A DNA stretch of 64,000 bases from the NCBI GenBank assembly GCA_964035015.1, contig OZ035998.1, positions 13,587,958 through 13,651,957 on the forward strand, in the 5' to 3' direction. Positions 55,868 through 64,000 of the stretch are shown here, piece after piece. This DNA comes from Corallium rubrum. Its lineage: Eukaryota; Cnidaria; Anthozoa; Scleralcyonacea; Coralliidae. A program made the position numbers and the translations under genes. The notes below the pieces were generated by a model that was not told where the DNA came from, did no database searches, and saw nothing but the letters and a program-made list of their open reading frames with translations. The first letter of the stretch is position 1; each line of letters opens with the position of its first letter.

Positions 55868-56690
55868 CATAGGTAGCCCAAACACGGTTTGTGAGTAATA
55901 AATACTCCTTTATTTACATTTCCAATGTTATATTTCGTGCTTTTAGACTGTAAAAATGCATACTATAAACATGTGATTGTCCACAACATAAATATTATGT
56001 ATATCACTCATTTGTAGACTATAGAGCTGTATTTCAAAGGCTGTACTTCAAAATCTTCGTCCAGTATTTATATATTTACTTGACGTACCCCCTGTGGTGT
56101 TCAGCTCTTTAAACCGTCGCCTAAGTATTGACTATTGTTATATCAGTATTTTTTACTCTAAATATACACAAAAGTCTAGTATACTGTTCAGATAAACTCC
56201 CTAGATAATGTAGCATCTAACAGGCACAATAAACAAATTTACTTACGACATGAGCGGTCGACCGTTGGTATTCAAGCGCGATTTCAGACCGCTCATGTCG
56301 TAAGTAAATTTGTTTATTGTGCCTGTTAGATGCTACATTATCTAGGGAGTTTATCTGAACAGTATACTAGACTTTTGTGTATATTTAGAGTAAAAAATAC
56401 TGATCTAACAATAGCCAATACTTAGGCGACGGTTTAAAGAGCTGAACACCACAGCGGGTACGTCAAGTAAATATATAAATACTAGACGAAGATTTTGAAG
56501 TACAGCCTTTGAAATACAGCTCTATAGTCTACAAATGAGTGATATACATAATATTTATGTTGTGGACAATCACATGTTTATAGTATGCATTTGTACAGTC
56601 TAAAAGCACGAAATATAACATTGGAAATGTAAATAAAGGAGTATTTATTACTCACAAACCGTGTTTGGGCAACCTATGCTCCCAGCGTAA
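55868..56690. mobile_element. Giant palindrome, hAT-like foldback element, arms ~395 bp
   Basis: The left end CATAGGTAGCCCAAACACGG and right end CCGTGTTTGGGCAACCTATG are inverted, and the arms match almost base for base to the centre near 56270 (GACATGAGCGGTC / GACCGCTCATGTC). CTCCCAG flanks both ends (7 bp), and CA...TG termini fit hAT-type elements. No ORF. The high arm identity suggests recent formation or ongoing gene conversion. Confidence 0.85.
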
Positions 56691-56797
56691 TGAAAAGTAA
56701 TTCCTAAATAGCAGTACTCATCAACACATTCTATCATGTCTCCCCCAAAATGCCAATTTGACGTAATATATAGACGCCTTTGAGGTTTATTACCAAT

Positions 56798-56798
56798 A

Positions 56799-56842
<44 letters not shown>

Positions 56843-56843
56843 T
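56798..56843 (+). repeat. (ATT)n microsatellite
   Basis: About 15 ATT/TTA units. It may be the tail of a decayed LINE. Confidence 0.9.
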
Positions 56844-58287
56844 ATTATTGTTTTTTATTACCCATTTATTATAATGAGCTGCACATCCTTTGTATTAGGT
56901 TTATTAATATTTAAATAGCACGGTTGAGTGATTGAAGTGAAACGTTGTTATTGGACAATTCGTTCATTATACTAAACTACAATATGTTCACTGACCGTGC
57001 ACAAAAGTGCATAAAGGCGAACAAAAAGATAGACCAAAGACTTTAGCTGAGTTTCCAAACCATATCTCGATTGACTAGGCTCTCATGAGTACGATTCTCA
57101 ACTAGCAGTTACACATTGGTTGAATTCCAGCACCAAACCATATGGCCCCCGAAACTCAAAGAAACAAAAACATGCCGTAACTGCAGTTGACAATGCATGT
57201 GACTCTGAACTCTCGGAGATACTTGTGCTTTTTCAATCAGACACCGACAGTGTCAACGGCGATGGTAGCGACAATTACCATGCGATGTTGGTTCTGGAAT
57301 ATTTTAGCGACATCAGCAGCAATGACAATGACTCCAGTGAGTCAACATTTGAAGGGTTTACTTGTGAGGATTTTCAAAGCAATCCATCAACCATGGATTA
57401 ATGATAAAACAAATTATAATACAAATAATACAAATTGTCATAAAATTACTGTAAAAACATGGTTTTTCTATTAGTTTATATTCAGTTTACCTTTACAATA
57501 AAGTTTTGGATGTTTTCGAAACTATTCAATTGTTTGTTAAAACTTGTTCACAGTAAATGCAGGTGACTGGGGAAAAATTAGCTAGGCCATAATATAAAAT
57601 TTGACCCCTGTGCGATCCCGCCGCCCATGTAAACAGCCCCCACATTATTATGGGCCGTTATTTACAATTACAGTAATAACATGTGAACCTTTGTCACAGA
57701 ATAAATAGTTATTACTCGGGCTACCTGTGGTAGCCGAGTCCAAGCTCGAAGTCGGTGGTGCTTTTGTCAGCTGCTTGCTTGGAAGTGTTTAAAGTCAGTT
57801 ATGTGGCTGGGAAGTATCTTATTCTTGAATACGCTCACAATGCTTACAATCGCGCACGCCGATCGCGGTAGACTTACTCTAATAAAAGATGCAGAGCGAT
57901 TTCGAAACGGGTTGGTCCGCGATCTCGATATAAACCGTATACTGAAAATGTGTACTCGTCGAGGCTGACATTTAATACCAGAGGCAGAAGGACTTGTGTC
58001 TTTTTTTAATGCTGTATGGAAATACGTTCAATGTATTGAAATGAGTAAGCTGTCGCGAAGAAGGAGTTCAAGATTCGAGTTAGAACGAGAGGAAGATACT
58101 ATGGTGAAGTAATGTTAATGTTATTTAAATAATTATTGAGTCGGTTTTCTTTGTTCTTCCAAGGGCTTTATTTTCGCATAAAGACCTTGAACACTAATTA
58201 GAAAAGAAATGAAGAAAAAAACTAGGGAAATCTTTGTCCAAGGTAGAAAAAATAGACAAAAATTGTTGGAAAACCTCCTCAATAATT
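56844..58287. other. Intergenic region with degraded repeat, no firm gene
   Basis: Sequence at 56960-57060 matches a dispersed repeat seen at 15536-15655. An open frame at 57120-57401 (Ser/Asp-rich, for example DSSESTFEGF) starts without ATG and has no recognisable domain; I do not call it a gene. A GGGCTACCTGTGGTAGCC hairpin is at 57718-57735. Confidence 0.4.
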
Positions 58288-58400
58288 ATTTAAGTCAGAT
58301 AAATCCCTCGAACGTCGGGATTTATGCTATATAAAGCCCTCGATCGCTGCGCGTCCTCGGGTCTTTATTATAGCATAAATCCCTCGTTCTCGTGCTTTAT
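58288..58400. repeat. Palindromic CCTCG-rich element
   Basis: AAATCCCTCGAACG, GGGATTTATGCTATA and TATAGCATAAATCCCTCG form inverted arms around CCTCGATCGCTGCGCGTCCTCGG-like sequence. It is similar in style to 23000-23110 and 28768-28912. Confidence 0.55.
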
Positions 58401-58440
58401 CCTATACATATAAGTATATTCAATGTAATCTTAAGTCATT

Positions 58441-58473
58441 CTGAAGATGTTACTGGTTAAGTAACGAAACGTC
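58441..58473 (+). ncRNA. Hammerhead-ribozyme-like core motif
   Basis: CTGAAGA, a GTTAC/GTAAC stem with loop TGGTTAA, and GAAACGTC follow the order CUGANGA - stem II - GAAA(C) - (G)UC. ATT before and AAT after could form a short stem I. Stem III would be only A-U and C-G with no loop, so a monomer would fold poorly. A repeat-derived fossil is likely. Confidence 0.3.
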
Positions 58474-59228
58474 AATAAATATATTTTGTTTTTTTTAAAT
58501 GGTTTCCTTTCGTTATGGTATTGCATTTTAAAATTTTGAGCTGGGCTCTTATATTCATTTTGCGATTCCGGTTTCCGCCTGGTAAATCACTTGTATGTAG
58601 TTCGTATTAATCTTCTTTGTTATATGTTCTTTATTCTGTCAGTCAGTGACCGCGGAATCGGCGGGCAACTTGCTTCAAATTAATTTTAATATTTATTCAC
58701 TAATTTATACGCACGTGAAATCTTGAAGCAGTTTGGGGTTGTTTGGAAGTTTTTATCTGATCATTCTGTATCTAAATATTGATTAAATATTACTTTCTTT
58801 TGATTTTTCGTTATAAATTTTTATTAATGATTCCAATTCATAAAAGTGCGCAAATTATACTGAGATCTTTCGGTGGACTGTTGTTTCAAAGAACAGTTTA
58901 TTGAGTTAACCAGAGCCGGCATTTGAAATAATGTAAAAAAATGTCCCACATATAAACAACTACTTTTTATTCCTTCAATTTGTACAACAATATTAACTTG
59001 CCCCCATAAATTATTTACAAGCTATAAACTTTGAAAGTGTTTAAAAATTAATAAACATGCAAAACGATTAACTGTACACAGTATTATTAAAATTTAGACG
59101 CAGGTTTTCAAGACATTAGACATACAATTTTCGCGATATCTGTGTATTATATAGTACATATATAGCGGGAAAATATAGCCGCAAATGTTCAAAAAATCTC
59201 TATAGAATTACCTTTATTCTACGTAGTT
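58474..59228. other. AT-rich spacer, nothing recognised
   Basis: No gene or clear repeat ends. The last 200-300 bases are likely the 3' flank of the minus-strand 233-aa gene. Confidence 0.4.
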
Positions 59229-59930
59229 TTACTTTACGTGTTTAATAAAGAGTTGTGCATTCAGGAGATTAAGTATTCGGCTTTGGGCTTGGGTTCTGTC
59301 TGTTTCCAGCAATTTCACTGTGCTTGACAAGCGATTCACTATAGCATTTCCACTTCCCAACACAGCTATTTCTTTCTCGCACAAAGGAGCAGGAATAGAG
59401 CTTTGAGAAAATAGCCACAGCTTGCCACTGAAATTCACCTTGGCGTGGACATTTACAAGATTCTCTTCGTAAGTAACACCGGTAACTTCTTGCTTTTCGT
59501 TCACACTCTCGAGCGAAAACGAACCTACGCGCACACCATGGCCATCGTGAACTTCAAATACCTCTCCAGGAAAAAGAAGCTGTACGGAAAACGCGAAGCC
59601 CACGTCATTGCTATCCGACCAGAAAAAGTTATCGTTTTCGAGGATATCGTCACTTTCAAAAGTAAGTCTCTTGCCATAGCCTTGTCCAATGGAGTCAAGT
59701 TTCAGGGCTTTGCCGTCAAAGAGGTATTCATCTGTACCAATCAAGCGTACACGATATCGAAAACCCGGCAAAATGTGATTGTGAATAAATGTTCCCACAA
59801 CAGGCAATTCATGGTCCTCCGTTGCTTCCATCGAATGATGCGTTGAAGTCCCACTAGAAATTCTCTCGGGATAGAAAGAAAATGGTGCATTTTTTATGAT
59901 TTCGATTTCCTGCTGACGATTTGTAAACAT
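59229..59930 (-). CDS. Unrecognised single-exon protein, 233 aa
   Basis: An intact ATG-to-stop frame in otherwise stop-rich AT sequence, with clearly more balanced codons than its flanks, which supports a real gene. No signal peptide or transmembrane helix. The centre is rich in alternating hydrophobic residues and Gly/Phe/Val (PGFRYRVRLIGTDEYLFDGK, GFAFSVQLLFPGEVFEVHDG), suggesting a beta-sandwich-like domain over residues ~43-180. The last 50 residues are probably helical (NRLSSTVKLLETDRTQAQSR). I know no matching family. It may be lineage-restricted. A terminal exon of a larger gene is also possible, but no acceptor is evident at the start. Confidence 0.6.
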   Translation of the reverse strand: MFTNRQQEIEIIKNAPFSFYPERISSGTSTHHSMEATEDHELPVVGTFIHNHILPGFRYRVRLIGTDEYLFDGKALKLDSIGQGYGKRLTFESDDILENDNFFWSDSNDVGFAFSVQLLFPGEVFEVHDGHGVRVGSFSLESVNEKQEVTGVTYEENLVNVHAKVNFSGKLWLFSQSSIPAPLCEKEIAVLGSGNAIVNRLSSTVKLLETDRTQAQSRILNLLNAQLFIKHVK

Positions 59931-60457
59931 CGTGGTTGATCTCTGTTCGCGATAAGTGACCTCAGCTTTGATATGTTTTCTTGTACACTCAGTCGAAGTG
60001 ACTTTCGGCTATATGAATAACCAAACTGCTACACGTCAGTTCGAATTGAAAACTTGAAAGTGTTGTTTTCGCAAATTGTGACTAAAGATAAGACAGTGCT
60101 GCTATTCTTCGCCTATGGCTGTCAGTACTGATTCAGTACATGTAACAGTGAATAATTTATTCTTTGTTGAACGTAAACAAGAAGTTGTACTTTACCGCGT
60201 CATAAAAATAGAGGCATTCGATTGGTTATTTGAAAGTAATCATGTGTGTCTTCTGCACGTTCATTGGCTAATCGTTCATGTGCACGTGCTTCGCGGCAAC
60301 CGAGAGCGTGGTGAGGACAAAGTTCATTTGCCTGTTTATAGCACGTGGAGTGAGAATCCACCAAGCTCGATGATGAGAGACTGATAAAAGAGACTGTATT
60401 TCTGATCGAAATATAGTAAGGTTAGATATACTGCCGAAACAGAGAACGTAGGAGTCT
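59931..60457. other. Upstream flank of the 233-aa gene
   Basis: Contains no supported gene. The first ~150 nt are the expected promoter and 5' UTR. Inverted-looking CACGTG-type motifs occur near 60280. Confidence 0.35.
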
Positions 60458-60485
60458 GACGTTTCGAGCGAAGGCCCTTCGTCAG
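60458..60485 (-). ncRNA. Hammerhead-ribozyme-like core motif, second copy
   Basis: On the minus strand CTGACGA is followed by an AGGGC/GCTC-type stem II and GAAACGTC; TCT before and AGA after may form stem I. It has the same order as the motif at 58441. Stem III again lacks a loop. Confidence 0.3.
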
Positions 60486-60852
60486 AGAGAAACGTGTATT
60501 TCTGATATTTGTGTGGGAATCATTTTGATTCTCGGGTTCACGTTCACACTGCGGGTGCCAGACTTTCTCACCGCGGTGTCACATGCATGGATTTTTGGCA
60601 TAGCTGATTAAAAATACTAAATACTTTCCGGCGCGTTTTTAGAAGATAATTTTATATTGGGTGTCCAAAACGTCGAACTGCGATAAATCGCTAGCATTTA
60701 ATTTATACTAAGATACGAAAGTTGACCGACAGCTGGCTTTGTATGCAAGACGACTAAACCCCGTGAGGGGGGCCTTTTTGTCTAGATAACAAATTAATAC
60801 CAATAGTTTACCTTTTGTCTAAAAACCAAGACCAGCCGACAACTTGTAAACA

Positions 60853-61020
60853 AGTGGAACTACTGTGAAAATTGTAATATTTCGACTTTTATATTTCAAA
60901 GTCATTATCAGACAAGACAACACTTGTCTGATTTGAAATAAAAGTGTTGTCTTGTCTGATAATGACTTTGAAATATAAAAGCCGAAATATTATAATTTTC
61001 GCAGTAGTTCCACTTGTTTA
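60853..61020. mobile_element. Palindromic foldback element, ~80-bp arms
   Basis: AAACAAGTGGAACTACTGTG pairs with CGCAGTAGTTCCACTTGTTT, and TCATTATCAGACAAGACAAC pairs with GTTGTCTTGTCTGATAATGA around CACTTGTCTGATTTGAAATAA-like sequence. Noncoding. Confidence 0.75.
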
Positions 61021-62379
61021 ACTCATATCTTGAGTTTTCAGGATGGCATTATTCATCGGAATATGTTTTTAATATTCTATATTTTATCTTTTGTTTATTG
61101 GTAACAAATGTTAATATTGTGCGTGGTTTGTTTGTTGTTTTGTTTGGGGTTTTTTTTTTGGGTTTTTTTTTTGGGGGGGGGGGGGATATGTGGCGGTCCC
61201 TAGGAAGTTGCCCAGTTTGACGTATTACAGCACTCAGATAGGTAATGTAGCATGGTTTTGGAATGTAATTTGGACTGAAAAACCACGCACGAATGAGTTT
61301 TTCAAAGACGCCAAAAGATCTCAAAATAGCACGAGTTCTAATGAAACGTGATCTATGAATTTCTTAATCCGTGATTCGTGATCGTAAACGTGACCCGTGA
61401 ATGAAGGCTAGAATTGAACGTGATTCGTGAATCGTCTGTTTTGCGTGAACAGTTTTTTTAGGATTTATCGAATTTCTGTTGTTTGTCTTGTCTGTCTTCG
61501 AACAGTTGAACACCGGAATAGCATGTACTTGATATTTTACGCTGGCTATTTAGTCAGAGTAAAATAGTCAAAAACATCTGTAACTCCAGACGATTTTGTA
61601 CTCGTCAAACGGAGACCTTCAGGCTTCAGAGTATTGAGACAATGATAAAATTAGCGACGCCAGGCGCAATTTTGCACGATCGCAGTGTTTACAGACATTT
61701 ACATGACTGCAAGGACAGAAAGAAATCTTTCAAACTAGCTGGATGCTTCTGAGATTGAAGAGAAATACTTCGAGAATGCAAAATATTATCAGTAATCGGT
61801 TAGATGATGCGAAATATTAATCCGTGAATTTGTTTTGTATTTTTACGTGAATCGTGATTGCCTCGATTATTTGTGTGAACGTGAAAGAGTTTTTGCGATT
61901 TTTCGTCACTCGTGAAAAGACTAATGACGACCCTCTTCTAAGGACAAGGTCACGAGTGCTATTTTTTTAAAATTCACAGGAAATCATGTTATTACGTTAG
62001 TCATAATATTATAACCATGAAAGTCAAAAAGAGTTTGAGATAAATGTACTTTATGCAACTACTAGTTGTCACGAGCAACTATATATACGACTATAATAAT
62101 AATATACAAGTGCGGGGTGGTCTGTAGACCATTCATGATCAGTGCTTCCCGAAGCGTCGAGTGCTTTATTCGGCACTCGTACCGAGAATCTTGCGGTTAA
62201 ATTTTCATTATGTGAAATTCTCATTCGATGCCCAACCAAATTCAGGTTGGTCCTTGATCTATGACAAATTAAACCTTTACAAAGTAAAAGCTACATCAAA
62301 ATCGGTCCAATACTAGATATCCTATAGTTCCAGGCAAACAAACAGAGGTAAAAACATAACCTTCTGGCGGAGGTAATGA
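61021..62379. other. Intergenic, low-complexity and degraded repeats
   Basis: T- and G-rich runs near 61148-61186. GTGATTCGTGAATCG-like strings recur at 61330-61440 and 61820-61900. A fragment of the TTAACACTTTGA MITE core (CCAGACGATTTTGTACTC) is near 61587. No gene is supported. Confidence 0.45.
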
Positions 62380-62622
62380 TCGGCACCGTTTACACTAGAG
62401 TAAATGTTTCGATTCCGGATTCACTTCGTGCCGAGTATTCGGATTCGTTAGGCGTTTACACTACAACAGTATTCGCAGGTTCGTCCCTTTACACTAAACT
62501 CGGAATTCCTTTTATTCAGTTAATATGTTGCCCGTGTAAACGGCAAAACAAATCTGGTACTAAAACGTTCCGGATTCGTCACGAATCCGAAAATTTTTGC
62601 CTCTAGTGTAAACGGGGTCTTA
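62380..62622. mobile_element. MITE with CCGTTTACACTAGAG ends
   Basis: CACCGTTTACACTAGAGTAA and CTCTAGTGTAAACGG are inverted. GATTCCGGATTC and GTTTACACTA-type motifs recur inside. The small ORF there is not a gene. Confidence 0.65.
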
Positions 62623-62684
62623 TACAACTCCTGTGGGTTATATAGTCACTGCAGCACTGGTGTACAAAATATGAATATAGTATT

Positions 62685-62985
62685 GACACTTTCAGGCCTG
62701 GACCTCTCCCTGTGCTGAATAAAGTCGTCTGGCCTTAGCCAGAATATGCACTGACAACCAGTTCAAACCGCTATTTTGGAGACCGCGATGACTTTAGTTT
62801 CCAGTCTTCTTTCTTCTGAGAGTGCCCTGGTCCATCCGGCGTCATGCAGTGACGTTTTATTTGTCCAAAACCCGAAAATGTCTTTGCTATGCCCGCGCTT
62901 ATCCGCGGCCTGGGGTGGCGGGGGTTTACATTGACTGGTGCATAAAGACTCGTCGTCAGACTCGGGCTTCAAAGTGTTAATACTA
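62685..62985. mobile_element. MITE of the TTAACACTTTGA family, longer copy
   Basis: TGACACTTTCAGGCCTGGAC at the left and GGGCTTCAAAGTGTTAAT at the right are inverted. TGAATAAAGTCGTCTGGC matches the 5781 copy in reverse. The ~200-bp middle is extra sequence not present in the short copies. Confidence 0.65.
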
Positions 62986-63236
62986 TTGACAGATTGTTAC
63001 TAGGATTGAATATTAATTCATAAACAATTGCAATACCTTATTTACAAAAGGCAACGCTAGCACTCTTTAAAGAACTGATGCAAAAATTTTTTTGGTTTGT
63101 TATATTGAGGTTTGTGTTTCCATAAAGGCAATTCAGTATTGTGGCCGGTTAAAGCAAGCAAAATTTGCATACACATTGTTCTGTTGCAAGAGACCTGCAC
63201 TGAGACCTAATTTACATGTTAACCATGCACTCCTGC

Positions 63237-63377
63237 CTGAGGCCACGTATACGTTATCTTAGCGTTTTCATATTGTTTCAGATAATGAGACCATTAATTG
63301 TTTTCTGCTCCCCTGTGGACCGAGAACAATATAAAAACGCTATGAAAACGCATACGTGTGGACGTGGTCTGAGCCTG
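63237..63377. mobile_element. MITE with ACGTATACGTT / CATACGTGTGG arms
   Basis: TGAGGCCACGTATACGTTAT pairs with ACGCATACGTGTGGACGTGG imperfectly, and AGCGTTTTCATATTGTT pairs with AACAATATAAAAACGCT. Noncoding. Confidence 0.6.
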
Positions 63378-64000
63378 CCAAAAACGGTTAATCGCGTAGT
63401 TGAAAAGTATATTTTTTTCCCATTGGCAAGTCATCAATCATCAGCAATACGAAAAAGGAGAAAGAAGCACGAATGGTTACTTCGACGTGAGACCTCGATA
63501 TAAAAATAACAACAGTCTTTTTAAGATTCAGAACTCTAACCTTCAGTTCCTTATATTTTACTTGAGTACTATACTGCAATATGCTGTTCATGCCATCTAT
63601 ATAACCAGGACGACTCGCGGACGTGATCCATCTGTTTAAAATGTAACTCAGCAAAATCAAAATCTTTATTTCACACTTTTTCATTATATACAACAAAAGA
63701 AAAGTTATCAAAGGATACAAAAAAGTATCTATTTCAAAATTACACGTAAAGCTTTCGTGTTAACCACCGCTACAAGAAAATTACGCTTAAGACAATATAA
63801 TGGTTAATTAAACAAAAACTTGCATAGATATATGAATTAATTACAAGTTATAAAGAAGTAATGGTTTGATTTATAATATGACACATTTGACTACTTACGA
63901 GGATACTCAGATTGCTGTGATTTGAGAAGATATAATTTATATTGTTTTTTAAATTGTAAGGGACTCAAGGCCAGGATTTTGAAAGGGGGGAGCCGCAATC
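63378..64000. other. Window end, AT-rich, possible 3' flank of a minus-strand gene
   Basis: AATCTTTATTTCACAC near 63658 reads AATAAAGATT on the minus strand and could be a poly(A) signal of a gene or LINE outside the window. I see no exon. Confidence 0.3.

Noticed and set aside
57120..57401. A Ser/Asp-rich 93-codon gene
   Set aside because: No ATG at the start, no domain, and it lies beside dispersed repeat sequence.
62376..62606. A 76-codon ORF
   Set aside because: It lies entirely within a MITE with clear inverted ends.

Overview
The window looks like nuclear DNA of an invertebrate animal. It has AT-rich spacers, spliced genes with standard GT-AG introns, and many short foldback transposons, microsatellites and tRNA- or 5S-like repeat heads. 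A cnidarian (coral or anemone type) is my best guess, but this is inference from repeat style and gene content, not proof.

Host genes. (1) Positions 1-16804 (+) hold the C-terminal part of ATG9, the autophagy lipid scramblase, in 14 exons that join in one frame of 486 residues; one conserved exon is not found. (2) Positions 24333-29295 (-) hold seven exons of an OVCA2/FSH1-type serine hydrolase whose first exon is not found. (3) Positions 51947-52678 (+) hold an intronless phosphonatase-like HAD hydrolase. (4) Positions 59229-59930 (-) hold an intact single-exon ORF of 233 residues that I do not recognise. Almost everything between is transposon debris: MITEs with readable terminal repeats and target duplications, long palindromes, minisatellites, tRNA-derived SINE pieces and a 5'-truncated non-LTR retrotransposon.

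The main feature is a 17.2 kb Polinton/Maverick (adintovirus-like) element at 30910-48139. It has 514-bp almost identical terminal inverted repeats that start AGTAGTATAG, and the 6-bp target duplication GAAAAT on both sides. It is clearly less AT-rich than its surroundings, densely packed and intronless. On the minus strand, from the left end, lie a 195-aa protein, a packaging ATPase, a probable double-jelly-roll major capsid protein, a 410-aa membrane protein, a penton-like minor capsid protein (frameshifted) and a chromodomain integrase. Divergently on the plus strand lie a 473-aa protein with a C-terminal anchor, a 275-aa beta-rich protein and a 170-aa two-TM protein. A deoxynucleoside kinase follows on the minus strand. 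Then on the plus strand come a 120-aa repeat protein, two small membrane proteins, a PD-(D/E)XK-like nuclease, a coiled-coil membrane protein, a zinc-ribbon protein and the protein-primed family B DNA polymerase. A 249-aa two-TM protein closes the element on the minus strand. No adenain-type protease is visible.

Together the element encodes replication (POLB, kinase, nuclease), integration (integrase) and virion assembly (ATPase, capsid, penton). It also carries about eight unassigned proteins, mostly membrane-anchored. Its unusual points are the nucleoside kinase, a scrambled tandem duplication that gave that kinase a chimeric tail, a TATA-like motif directly before most start codons, the missing protease, and the single frameshift in the penton gene of an otherwise intact and apparently young copy.
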